Shown: positions 43,096-51,880 of the stretch, one piece after another
Numbering within the stretch: the stretch's first letter is position 1
Layout: the number at the start of each line of letters is the position of its first letter
DNA from: Natrinema halophilum
GTDB taxonomy: Archaea; Halobacteriota; Halobacteria; Halobacteriales; Natrialbaceae
Assembly: GCF_013402815.2 (NCBI RefSeq)
Contig: NZ_CP058601.1
Span: 1,240,001 to 1,304,000 of the forward strand
Direction of reading: 5' to 3'
Length of the DNA stretch: 64,000 nucleotides
Made by a program: the position numbers and the translations under genes
The notes under the pieces: model-generated
Told to the model about the DNA's origin: nothing
Seen by the model: only the letters and a program-made list of their open reading frames with translations
Databases searched by the model: none

Positions 43096-44057
43096 CCGTA
43101 TACGCGGGTGATCACGTTGTTCGGCACCGAGGATAGCAATCGGTTCGTCGGACCAGCGGCCGTTCTCTTCGGGATAGAGAACTGTGTGTCCGATCGTGCC
43201 TCCATCGATCGCTAACCGGTCTCCGAACCATTCCCCTGCGTGTTCTTTCCCGACCGACACGTAATGCACACCGACTGCACCGCGACCAACGTCGGCGACA
43301 CCGACCACCGCAGCGTACGTCGCTACAGGGACGCCACCATCGTCCGAGGACCGAGGACTATCAGAAGAGATGGAGTACTTCCGTTACGATTCCTACGCAA
43401 AGAACGCGAATCACGCCAAGGACCTACTATCAAAGCCACAGCTGACGATGCTGAGCCGAGCTGACCCTCCCAGGTGACCGAGATGGGAACGTACCCGATG
43501 GTTCGACCGCTCTTTGAATCTTCGTCCGAGGGAACGCTGCAGCGAGAAGTCGGCTCAGCACTCGTATTGGTTCTCGAGACCTCGACTACGGACTGCACCG
43601 TCGAGATGATCACCCCGCCTGCTCGAGCAGGGGAAGCAAGCGATGAAGGGCCGCACTCGAGGACATCGGAGCACAGAATCGTTTACGATCCGTTTTCTTC
43701 GATCTATAATCTATCGGGCGTCGCGATGTGAAGTGAACGCCATTCCGCCCTCACCGCGACGAGCGGCGACCCCTCCTGGCAGACGGTGTTAGTTGACCAA
43801 CACTGAAACGCACGGTTGATGGTCCTTTTGGGACCGAGCAAGTCTATATATACAGAACTCGATACCCGGTATACCGGAGGCATTGAAATCGGGCGGCTCG
43901 CTTCTGAGAGTGTTGAAAGTCAACTATTGGCATACGTATCCGTTTGACGCGCATTCGGGGCTTCTCACTGCAGCGATTCTCGCTCCGTTCGAAGATACAT
44001 ATCGCTATATAGTGATCATAGTAGTGTACTTACCTACTCTGTGGCTTCGATCAGGTG
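43096..44057. other. Long intergenic region between the two Pst operons
   Basis: About 960 bases. On the minus strand 43100-43308 reads HYVSVGKEHAGEWFGDRLAI and DGGTIGHTVLYPEENGRWSD in one frame before running antisense into phoU; this looks like a protein fragment but no family is recognised. On the plus strand a 35-codon frame opens at 43370 (MEYFRYDSYAKNANHAKDLL); its status is unclear. The right end carries TATA-like elements at about 43846 (CTATATATAC) and 44011 (CTATATAG) that serve the second operon. Confidence 0.5.
44008..44020 (+). promoter_or_regulatory. TATA element of the second Pst operon
   Basis: TCGCTATATAGTG would place transcription near 44038-44042, leaving a leader of under 20 bases with AGGTGATG at the start of pstS. 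The element resembles the CTATATAGAGAT before the first pstS. Confidence 0.5.
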
Positions 44058-45032
44058 ATGTCGAGAGATACCACGGCGTCCCTGCCGACCGGCCTGGGTC
44101 GGCGGGAGTTCCTCGCCGCGGCGAGCGTTGGCCTCTCCGGGGGGCTCGCCGGCTGTACCGGCGTCTTCGCCGCAGAGGGAAAACAGGTAAACATCGCGGG
44201 GAGCAGTACAGTGTTTCCCGTGACCGAGGCGGTCGCCTCCGCATTCTCCGAAGAAAATCCAACCGTCAACCTCTCGCTCAGTAAGACCGGGACGGGCGGT
44301 GGATTCGGGAACTTCTTTTGTGCGGGTCGGACCGATATCAACAACGCGAGTCGGTCGATCGCCGACGCCGAAGTCGAACAGTGTGGAGACAACGATATTA
44401 CGCCGATCGAACTGCAGGTCGCGACGGACGCACTGACGGTCGTGGTTAATCCGGACGCGGACTGGGTCAACTGTCTCACCGTCGAACAGTTGCAGCAGAT
44501 CTGGAGCGCTGACGGTGTGGACCGCTGGAGCGATCTCAACGAGGAGTGGCCCGACCAGGAGTTCGAACTGTACGGTGCCGCAACGACCTCGGGAACGTTC
44601 GACTACTTCAACGAGGCCATCCTCGGCGAGGAGTTGAACCACCGAAACGACTACTACGCGACGGAGCGCGATCGCACGATCGTCCAGGGGGTTCGCGGGG
44701 ACGAAGCCGCGATGGGGTACTTCGGCTTCGCGTACTACAGCGAGAACCCGGACACGATCAAGGCAGTCTCGATCGACAACGGAAACGGCTGCGTCGAGCC
44801 GTCGATCGAGACGGCAAAATCGGGCGAGTACAAACCACTCTCGCGCCCGCTGTTCATCTACGTCGCGAAGGAGTCGCTCGCGAAACCCGCCGTCAGGGAT
44901 TTCGTTCGATTCTACATGAAACGAGCCGCAACGGATCTGGTCTCCGACGTCGGGTACGTGCCGATCACCGAGGAACAGCGCGACGAAAACCTCGAGAAGC
45001 TCGATGCGAAGATCGAGGAGGTGACCGGATGA
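44058..45032 (+). CDS. pstS: Phosphate-binding lipoprotein PstS (second Pst system)
   Basis: The 324-residue product has a TAT signal (GRREFLAAASVGLSGGLAGC, lipobox LAGC) and the binding motif VNIAGSSTVFPVTEAVASAF, TGTGGGFGNFFCAGRTDINN, ASRSIADAE and LYGAATTSGTFDYFNEAIL. This is the standard PstS length, and only distant from the first PstS. The ATG at 44058 is preceded in frame by a GTG at 44055; AGGTGATG gives a weak ribosome site. First of pstSCAB number two. Confidence 0.95.
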   Translation: MSRDTTASLPTGLGRREFLAAASVGLSGGLAGCTGVFAAEGKQVNIAGSSTVFPVTEAVASAFSEENPTVNLSLSKTGTGGGFGNFFCAGRTDINNASRSIADAEVEQCGDNDITPIELQVATDALTVVVNPDADWVNCLTVEQLQQIWSADGVDRWSDLNEEWPDQEFELYGAATTSGTFDYFNEAILGEELNHRNDYYATERDRTIVQGVRGDEAAMGYFGFAYYSENPDTIKAVSIDNGNGCVEPSIETAKSGEYKPLSRPLFIYVAKESLAKPAVRDFVRFYMKRAATDLVSDVGYVPITEEQRDENLEKLDAKIEEVTG

Positions 45033-45952
45033 GCGCGCCCGACTTCTCACACGACGGGATCCGCACAGCCCGTGGGACGGCGTTTCGCTACCTCTTCATG
45101 ATCTGTGCATTGCTGTCTATCCTCACGACGGTCGCGATTCTTCTGACGCTCCTCGTCGACGCGGTCGATTTCTTCAGGATCGTTTCGCCCGTAGAGTTCC
45201 TCACGGGCACACAGTGGAGCCCGACGAACGAGCCCGTCTCGTTCGGCGTCCTGCCGCTGATATCCGGCACGTTGATTATTACGATCGGTTCGGCGATGGT
45301 GGCGCTTCCGATCGGCCTCCTGACCGCGATTTACCTCAGCGAGTACGCCTCCGAGCGCCGTCGTGCCTATCTCAAGCCCGCGCTCGAGGTGCTTGCCGGC
45401 GTCCCGACGGTCGTCTACGGCTACTTCGCGCTCGTGTACGTCACACCGGTGCTGGATACGTTCCTTCCCCTATCGACGTTCAACGCATTATCGGCGTCGA
45501 TCATGGTCGGAATCATGATCATCCCGATGGTCTCCTCGATCAGCGAGGACGCGATGAGCGCGGTGCCTGACTCGCTGCGCCAGGCCAGTTACGGCCTCGG
45601 TGCGACGAAGTTCACCGTCTCCACATCGGTCGTGGTGCCGGCAGCGCTGTCGGGAATCTTCTCGTCGTTCATCCTCGCGCTCTCGCGAGCGATCGGCGAG
45701 ACGATGATCGTGGCGATCGCCGCCGGACAGACCCCGCGAATGGTCGACCTGACCGATCCGGCGGGGATGTTCCTGAACTCGATCCAGCCGATGACCTCGG
45801 CGATGGTCCAGATCGGTACGGGGGATATCGTCGGCCAGGGCGCTGCGTACAAGAGCCTCTTTGCGGTCGGGCTGACGCTGTTCGTCATCACCTTTGCCAT
45901 GAATCTCGTCAGCGAATTGATCGCCTCGCGGTATCGGGAGGTGTATCGCTGA
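45029..45952 (+). CDS. pstC: Phosphate ABC transporter permease PstC (second Pst system)
   Basis: The 307-residue MetI-like permease has six predicted helices and the interaction loop PDSLRQASYGLGATKFTVST followed by ALSRAIGETMIVAIAAGQTP. It starts at ATG 45029, overlapping the pstS stop by four bases, and its stop shares a base with the ATG of pstA. Confidence 0.95.
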   Translation: MSAPDFSHDGIRTARGTAFRYLFMICALLSILTTVAILLTLLVDAVDFFRIVSPVEFLTGTQWSPTNEPVSFGVLPLISGTLIITIGSAMVALPIGLLTAIYLSEYASERRRAYLKPALEVLAGVPTVVYGYFALVYVTPVLDTFLPLSTFNALSASIMVGIMIIPMVSSISEDAMSAVPDSLRQASYGLGATKFTVSTSVVVPAALSGIFSSFILALSRAIGETMIVAIAAGQTPRMVDLTDPAGMFLNSIQPMTSAMVQIGTGDIVGQGAAYKSLFAVGLTLFVITFAMNLVSELIASRYREVYR

Positions 45953-46842
45953 TGGCGGCCGATACCTCCGACGATTCGGCCGCCTCCGGATTCGGCCAGA
46001 TCAGCCGGTCGAAAGATGTCGCATTTCGACTGCTCGCGTTAGCGGCAACGCTCATCGGCATCGTCTCGCTCGCGGCGTTGCTTCTGAACGTGGCCATCGA
46101 CGCCGTCGGCTGGCTCGACTGGGGATTCCTCACGAATCCGCCGCATCCGAATCCGAACGAGGCCGGGTTCCTGCCCGCTCTCGTCGGCTCCATCGCGATC
46201 ATGCTCCTGATCGCGTTGATTACGTTCCCGGTCGGCGTCGGAGCCGCAGTGTACCTCGAAGAATACGCCAACGACGGGTACCTCACGAGGTTCATCCAGC
46301 TCAACATCGCGAACCTCGCGGGGGTTCCATCAGTCGTCTACGGGCTACTGGGTCTGGGGTTATTCGTCGGCCTGCTGAACATCGGCTACGGGTCGGTGCT
46401 GGCGGCGGCGTTTACGATCGCCCTGCTCATCCTGCCGATCGTAATCATCTCGGCTCAGGAGGCGATCCGAGCGGTACCCGACTCCCAGCGACAGGCGTCC
46501 TACGGAATGGGCGCGACGAAATGGCAGACGATACGGAACGTGGTTCTGCCGCGGGCGATGCCCGGTATTATGACCGGAACGATCCTCGCGCTCGGTCGTG
46601 CGATCGGCGAGACGGCGCCGCTGATCATGATCGCCGCACCCACGACCGTCTTCGGGATCCCTAATAGCCTCCTCAGCAAGGTCAGCGCCATGCCCTTGCA
46701 GATCTACAACTGGGCATCGTACCCACAGACGGAGTTCCAGTACGGCGTCGTCGCCGCTGGCGTCGTCACGCTGCTCGTCGTCCTCCTGACGATCAACTCG
46801 ATCGCGATCATCATCCGGAACCGATATCAACAGCGCACCTGA
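45952..46842 (+). CDS. pstA: Phosphate ABC transporter permease PstA (second Pst system)
   Basis: The 296-residue permease has the conventional PstA length, helices such as [20 protein letters not shown] and [20 protein letters not shown], the loop [20 protein letters not shown] and [19 protein letters not shown]. It lacks the N-terminal membrane extension of the first PstA. It is two bases before pstB. Confidence 0.95.
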   Translation: MAADTSDDSAASGFGQISRSKDVAFRLLALAATLIGIVSLAALLLNVAIDAVGWLDWGFLTNPPHPNPNEAGFLPALVGSIAIMLLIALITFPVGVGAAVYLEEYANDGYLTRFIQLNIANLAGVPSVVYGLLGLGLFVGLLNIGYGSVLAAAFTIALLILPIVIISAQEAIRAVPDSQRQASYGMGATKWQTIRNVVLPRAMPGIMTGTILALGRAIGETAPLIMIAAPTTVFGIPNSLLSKVSAMPLQIYNWASYPQTEFQYGVVAAGVVTLLVVLLTINSIAIIIRNRYQQRT

Positions 46843-46844
46843 CA

Positions 46845-47714
46845 ATGAGTAACAATCAGATGACTTCCTCGGAAACGGAACCGACCGACGACCAATCTGC
46901 CCCGACGCCGGGCACAGACACCCTCACTGACAGTACCGACGCCGGCGCGCGAACAATAACGGATCGAACGCTGCTCGAGGCGCGTGACCTAAGCGTCTAC
47001 TACGGGGACGACCGGGCCCTCGACAGCGTCGACATCGAAGTTCCCGAGAAACAGGTCACGGCAGTCATCGGACCGTCAGGCTGTGGGAAATCGACGTTCC
47101 TCCGGTGTATCAACCGAATGAACGACCTCGTAGACACAGCCCGCGTCGACGGCGAACTGCTGTTCGATGGCAAGAACGTCTACGACGACGACGTCGATCC
47201 CGTTGCCCTCCGTCGGAAGATCGGGATGGTCTTTCAGTCACCGAACCCGTTCCCGAAATCGATCCGCGACAACGTCGCCTACGGACTCAAAGTCCAGGAC
47301 AAGGACGACAACGTCGACGAAAAAGTCCACACTGCGCTCGAGCGAGCGGCCTTGCTCGAGGAGGTTGAGGATCAACTCGACTCGAGCGGGCTCGACCTTT
47401 CGGGCGGCCAGCAACAGCGGCTGTGTATCGCGCGGGCGATCGCGCCCGATCCGGACGTGATCCTGATGGACGAACCGGCGTCGGCGCTCGACCCCGTGGC
47501 AACCTCGAAAATCGAGGACCTCATCGAAGACCTCGCCGAAGAGTACACCGTCGTCATCGTCACGCACAACATGCAGCAGGCGGCTCGGATCTCCGACAAG
47601 ACGGCGGTGTTTCTCACCGGCGGGGAACTCGTCGAGTTCGACGACACCAGCAAGATCTTCGAGAACCCCGAACACGATCGCGTCGAGGACTACATCACCG
47701 GCAAGTTCGGATAA
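46845..47714 (+). CDS. pstB: Phosphate ABC transporter ATPase PstB (second Pst system)
   Basis: The 289-residue ATPase shows [75 protein letters not shown] and [20 protein letters not shown]. It is very similar to the first PstB but lacks the insertion after KHGDVNVG. The N-terminal 45 residues are acidic and low-complexity. It ends the second operon; no phoU follows directly. Confidence 0.96.
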   Translation: MSNNQMTSSETEPTDDQSAPTPGTDTLTDSTDAGARTITDRTLLEARDLSVYYGDDRALDSVDIEVPEKQVTAVIGPSGCGKSTFLRCINRMNDLVDTARVDGELLFDGKNVYDDDVDPVALRRKIGMVFQSPNPFPKSIRDNVAYGLKVQDKDDNVDEKVHTALERAALLEEVEDQLDSSGLDLSGGQQQRLCIARAIAPDPDVILMDEPASALDPVATSKIEDLIEDLAEEYTVVIVTHNMQQAARISDKTAVFLTGGELVEFDDTSKIFENPEHDRVEDYITGKFG

Positions 47715-47737
47715 TCGAAAGACGACCCGTTTCGGGG

Positions 47738-47793
47738 CTCGTTTTCGCCGACACCGACGCCTCGTTTTCGCCGACACCGACGCCTCGTTTTCG
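47738..47793. repeat. 23-base tandem repeat after the second pstB
   Basis: The unit CTCGTTTTCGCCGACACCGA plus CGC occurs twice in full and once in part, directly after the pstB stop. The TTTT runs could act as weak archaeal termination signals. Confidence 0.8.
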
Positions 47794-47931
47794 TCGTCAC
47801 TGTCGTTTCTACGTGCCGCAGCGAATCAGATCTGAAAACCACTGTAACCGTACGTTACTGTCTGCAAAGCCGTTTAGTGACGGATACTGTCCATGCGGTT
47901 TATCTGACGACATCGCGTGTTAGTACGACAC

Positions 47932-48423
47932 ATGGTAGCCGACGGTGTCCACATCTTGCTTAGTCTGGCACTGGTCATGATCACCTTTCGATCTCGACGA
48001 CCCGAACCGTACTTCGTCACCGCGCTCGCCGCCGCCGTTCCCGACATCGACGTCATCGTCTTTCACCCGCTGATCGATCTCGGCTATGTAGAAGGCGCCC
48101 TGTGGGTTCATCGAGGATTGACGCACTCGCTGGTGGGCGGGATCGTTATCGTCGGTCTTCTCTCCGCGTTCGGACCCTGGCGGGCCGCAGCCATCGGATT
48201 CGGCTCGCATATCGTCCTCGATTTCATGACCGGCGGTGTCCGGCTGCTCGCCCCGTTCGATGCGGCGCTGTACGGGGTGTCCTACGACTGGATGCTCATG
48301 AACTTGCTGACGTCAACCTTCGCAGTTACCGTCCTTCTCAGCGGCATGCTCGTCGCAAAATACGAATTCAGGGCGCAGATTCCGTCGAATCCGCCGGAAC
48401 CGGTACTCGAGTGGCTCCAGTAA
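47932..48423 (+). CDS. Metal-dependent membrane hydrolase (YdjM family)
   Basis: The 163-residue product matches the LexA-regulated YdjM-type inner-membrane hydrolase family: AAVPDIDVIVFHP, VHRGLTHSLVGGIVIVG (HRGxTHS), and GFGSHIVLDFMTGGVRLLAP, with several hydrophobic helices between. Conserved His and Asp residues would bind metal. The ATG at 47932 has GTTTAT about 30 bases upstream. Substrate unknown; its position after the pst operon may be coincidence. Confidence 0.9.
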   Translation: MVADGVHILLSLALVMITFRSRRPEPYFVTALAAAVPDIDVIVFHPLIDLGYVEGALWVHRGLTHSLVGGIVIVGLLSAFGPWRAAAIGFGSHIVLDFMTGGVRLLAPFDAALYGVSYDWMLMNLLTSTFAVTVLLSGMLVAKYEFRAQIPSNPPEPVLEWLQ

Positions 48424-48537
48424 CGGCCGTCGATGAGCGCACGACACGACCCGCGAGTGACGGAGTCGGTCTCCATTGCGACTGCGCGTGATACCGTTAC
48501 TGACGGAGATCACGTCCCGACGGTCGAGCATCGAACC

Positions 48538-49698
48538 ATGTCCATCAAAGGAGTCGTCTACCACGACGAACACGACGTTTCGATAGAGAAAATCGACGAG
48601 CCGGACCTGCAGAGTCCCAACGAAGCGATCCTCGAGATAACCACGACCGCGATCTGCGGCTCGGACCTGCGCATGTACGAAGGGCGGGCGGGTGCCGACG
48701 AGGGGATGGTATTCGGCCACGAAATAATGGGAACGATCGAGCAGGTCGGCGACGGCGTCGAATCGCTCGAGCCCGGCGATCGAGTCGTCCTTCCCTTCAA
48801 CGTCGCCTGCGGATTCTGCAAGAACTGCGAAGAGGGCCACTACGGGTACTGTCTGAACGTCGCGGACCCGCCGGGCGGCGCCTACGGGTACGGACAGATG
48901 GGGCCGTACCAGGGCGGACAGGCCGAGAAAGTCCGAGTGCCGTACGCTGACTTCAATGCGCTCAAACTGCCCGAGGGCGACGAACACGAGGAGGACTTCA
49001 TTCTGCTGGCGGACGTTTTTCCGACGGGCTGGCACGGCACCGAACTGGCCGACCTCCAACCCGGCGAGTCGATCGTCGTCTTCGGCGCCGGTCCCGTCGG
49101 TCTGATGGCCGCCTCTAGCGCGAAGCGCAAGGGTGCTTCGGAGATATACGTCGTCGACCGCGTCGAGAGTCGTCTCGACCTTGCCAAAGAACACTGCGAC
49201 GCGACGCCGATCAACTTCGAGGCGGCCTATCCGGTCGAGGGGATGACGGACGCCCACGGTGGTCCAGTCGACAAGGGAGTCGACGCGGTCGGCTACCAGG
49301 CGATCGCGGGTGATCGGGAAGGCGACCACCCCTATGACCCCAAACGAGAGGACCCCTCGTACGTGATCAACCACCTGATAGAGGCGGTGATGGCCGGCGG
49401 AAAGATCGGCATCGTCGGTCTCTACACCTCGCAAGATCCGAACGAACCCGACCACGTCGACGAGCAAGGCGTTTTGAACGTCGAACTCGGCCGAGCGTTC
49501 GAGAAGGGATTGTCGTTCGGCACCGGTCAGTGCCCAGTAAAACGGTACAACCGCCGGCTACGGGATATGATCGTCTCCGGGCGTGCAGAACCGAGCTTTC
49601 CGATCTCCCACCGCGTCTCGCTCGAGGATGCTCCCGAGATGTACGAACGCTTCGACAAGCGCGAAGAGGGAGTCACGAAGGTGTTGCTTTCACCGTGA
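48538..49698 (+). CDS. Zinc-dependent alcohol dehydrogenase (glutathione-independent formaldehyde dehydrogenase-like)
   Basis: The 386-residue medium-chain dehydrogenase has catalytic zinc ligands at AICGSDLRMYEGR and VFGHEIMGTI, structural zinc cysteines at ACGFCKNCEEGHYGYC, and the NAD-binding GAGPVGLMAASSAKRKGA. The loop GGAYGYGQMGPYQGGQAEKV and the long insertion near DAVGYQAIAGDREGDHPYDP resemble the glutathione-independent formaldehyde dehydrogenase subgroup. ATG at 48538 begins MSIKGVVYHDEHDVS; the longer frame upstream has no support. Substrate is not certain. Confidence 0.9.
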   Translation: MSIKGVVYHDEHDVSIEKIDEPDLQSPNEAILEITTTAICGSDLRMYEGRAGADEGMVFGHEIMGTIEQVGDGVESLEPGDRVVLPFNVACGFCKNCEEGHYGYCLNVADPPGGAYGYGQMGPYQGGQAEKVRVPYADFNALKLPEGDEHEEDFILLADVFPTGWHGTELADLQPGESIVVFGAGPVGLMAASSAKRKGASEIYVVDRVESRLDLAKEHCDATPINFEAAYPVEGMTDAHGGPVDKGVDAVGYQAIAGDREGDHPYDPKREDPSYVINHLIEAVMAGGKIGIVGLYTSQDPNEPDHVDEQGVLNVELGRAFEKGLSFGTGQCPVKRYNRRLRDMIVSGRAEPSFPISHRVSLEDAPEMYERFDKREEGVTKVLLSP

Positions 49699-49937
49699 CG
49701 CCCGCATCGCCATACCGTGCGTGGCTTTCTCCCCGCACCTTCCCCGCCCTCGAGAGCCGGCGATTCCGATGGTCGACGTCGGTCCGCTGACGAACGATCG
49801 ATTCGCAGCCGACGTCCGCTAGACCGTCTCGATCGACGACGAAAAACCGATGAGCAGATGGCCCGTCGGTCGTGTGACATACCCTCAGTACTGCGGTGAA
49901 CACAAGCTATATCTTCGCCCGCAAAGGTGCGTGAACC

Positions 49938-50609
49938 ATGGCCAGAAAATCGTATCAGGAGAAACTCACGGAGCTTCGTGAGAACGTTCTCTACATGAGC
50001 GAAGTCGTTATGGAACGACTTCGCATGGGGCTGGACGCCCTGGAGCAAAAAGACGTAGAACTCGCCCACGAAGTGATCGAGGGCGACGGCGAAATTAACC
50101 GGATGTACCTCGACTTGGAGCAGGACTGTATCGACCTACTCGCGCTTCAGCAACCGGTCGCGAGCGACCTGCGGTTCATCGCCGCCTCGTTCAAAATCAT
50201 CACCGACCTCGAGCGAATCGCGGATCTCGCGACTAATCTCGGCGAGTACACGATCGAGGCCGAACAGGACCTGTTCCCGGACGTCGACGTCCAGGAAATG
50301 GGCGACCTTACGCTCGATATGTTAGAGGACGCGATGGTCGCGTACGACGAGGAGGACACCGAACAATGTCGAAAGCTCGCGAACCGCGACGACGATCTCG
50401 ATGCGTTCGCCGAACGTGCCAGCGAGATCGTCGTCCGGGACCTCATCGAGCGCGAACTCGAAACGCCCGACGAGGTGGAACTGTTGCTCCAGGACGTCTC
50501 ACGGCTTCTGTTGACGATCCGCGACCTCGAGAGAGTCGGCGATCACACCGTCAACATCGCCGCGCGGACGCTGTATATGGTCGAAAACGACGACGAACTT
50601 ATTTACTAA
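49938..50609 (+). CDS. phoU: PhoU phosphate-signalling protein (stand-alone)
   Basis: The 223-residue product has both PhoU helical units: LQQPVASDLRFIAASFKIIT with DLERIADLATNLGEYTI, and DVSRLLLTIRDLERVGDHTV with NIAARTLYMVEN. It resembles the PhoU of the first operon at both ends (MARKSYQEKLTELRENVLYM). CTATATCTT at about 49908 lies some 28 bases before the ATG, so it has its own promoter. It is the third PhoU-domain protein in 14 kb and may pair with the second Pst operon, which has none attached. Confidence 0.94.
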   Translation: MARKSYQEKLTELRENVLYMSEVVMERLRMGLDALEQKDVELAHEVIEGDGEINRMYLDLEQDCIDLLALQQPVASDLRFIAASFKIITDLERIADLATNLGEYTIEAEQDLFPDVDVQEMGDLTLDMLEDAMVAYDEEDTEQCRKLANRDDDLDAFAERASEIVVRDLIERELETPDEVELLLQDVSRLLLTIRDLERVGDHTVNIAARTLYMVENDDELIY

Positions 50610-50652
50610 CCTACTGTCCAGCCGAGACGCGATCGATCGTCTGCCGTCGACG

Positions 50653-51285
50653 CTATTCGGTCGTGTTTCCGCCGGTCTCGTTCCCACCTGTCTCGTTCCC
50701 ACCTGTCTCGTTACCGCCGGTTTCGTTGCCGGTCTCGTTGCCGCCGGTTTCATTACCGGTCTCGTTGCCGCCGGTTTCATTGCCACCGCCACCACCACCG
50801 CCGCCCATTTGTATCTCGCCTTCCATCTGCGGGTGCGGTTGACAGCGGTAAACGGCCATATCGCTGCTGGCTGTGAAATCGAAGAACTGTCCGTCACCCG
50901 GGTCAGCGGACGCCTGGCCCGTCGTGAGTTCGTCGATGACTTCATCGTTCGAGTCACGGATTTGCATGTTGTGGGCGGAGCCGTCGCCTTCCGACCAACC
51001 GATGGTATAGTCTTCCCCTTCCTGTAAGACGAGCGTCGGGTTCTGTTCCCCTTCGATCGAGGACGGTGCGAGACCTTCCCAGTAGCTGGTCTGACCACTG
51101 AAGTCGATTTGCGTTCCGGGGTCGATTTCGACGCCGCCACCGCCACCACCGCCGTTACCGCCACCGTTGCCGCCGCCACCGTTGCCGCCGCCGCCACCAC
51201 CGCAACCGGCGACGAACGCAGTCGAAGTCGCGACACCTGTCAGTTTGAGCATCCGCCGTCGGGATAGCTTCTCGTCTCGTGCCAT
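50653..51285 (-). CDS. Halocyanin-like blue copper lipoprotein with Gly-rich linkers and sequon tail
   Basis: The 210-residue product has a TAT signal (SRRRMLKLTGVATSTAFVAG then lipobox Cys), a Gly/Asn linker, and a cupredoxin domain. The type 1 copper ligands are His in GSAHNMQI and Cys, His and Met in YRCQPHPQM. It would carry electrons at the outer membrane face. The C-terminal tail of about 45 residues is built of NETGG and NETG units, giving nine N-x-T sequons in a row, so heavy N-glycosylation is plausible. ATG at 51285 is preferred to the GTG at 51288. Confidence 0.92.
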   Translation of the reverse strand: MARDEKLSRRRMLKLTGVATSTAFVAGCGGGGGGNGGGGNGGGNGGGGGGGVEIDPGTQIDFSGQTSYWEGLAPSSIEGEQNPTLVLQEGEDYTIGWSEGDGSAHNMQIRDSNDEVIDELTTGQASADPGDGQFFDFTASSDMAVYRCQPHPQMEGEIQMGGGGGGGGNETGGNETGNETGGNETGNETGGNETGGNETGGNETGGNTTE

Positions 51286-51447
51286 CACGATGACTTTGTG
51301 CTCACCGGGAATAGACGAATACCCGTCAGCTGCGTGGGAATCAAATACGGGCGGATTTGTAGCAGTTAGAACACCGATTCTCCGTTATCCAGCGTCTCGG
51401 CTCTGCGCCACAGCCTAACTGTCAAAACTCCGCCATAATCGGGCTGC

Positions 51448-51879
51448 TTATTGCAACGGTCGCGACCCGGACTCGCGTTCGGGGATGCGAGTCAGTAGTT
51501 GCGTCGTATCGACGATGTTTCTCGTCTCGAGTAACACCTCCGCCGCTTCTCGGACCGTGAAGTCCGCCTCGAGTTCGACGCCGTGACAGTGTGCATAACA
51601 CTCGAACCAGCGGTTCATCGCGTCCTCTAGCGCATCGAGTTCGGGTTCGCTGAACGGAACCAATCGACCGCCGGTTCGAGCCTCGATGTAGAGCCAGATT
51701 GCCTGTCCTGCGCCGTCACGCAGGTACTCGTCGGCGTCGTCAGGATCGGGATCGTGATCGAGATCGGGATCGGTACAGAATGTCGTCCCTTCGGCTGAAT
51801 CGTCGGCGCTGTCGAGCGCCGCTCGTTCTCGTTCGGCTCGGCGGGAGAGCGCGGCGATTCGGGGACCGTAGCGGCTCAC
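51448..51879 (-). CDS. Conserved haloarchaeal protein downstream of the ETF operon
   Basis: The 143-residue product has a helical N-terminus (GPRIAALSRRAERERAALD), an acidic linker of Asp-Pro repeats (DPDLDHDPDPDDADEY) and a helical core (FSEPELDALEDAMNRWFECY, VREAAEVLLETRNIVDTTQL). The GTG at 51879 starts one base after the fixC-X stop, so it is the last gene of that operon. The longer frame upstream overlaps fixC-X and is not used. No function known. Confidence 0.7.
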   Translation of the reverse strand: MSRYGPRIAALSRRAERERAALDSADDSAEGTTFCTDPDLDHDPDPDDADEYLRDGAGQAIWLYIEARTGGRLVPFSEPELDALEDAMNRWFECYAHCHGVELEADFTVREAAEVLLETRNIVDTTQLLTRIPERESGSRPLQ

Positions 51880-51880
51880 G

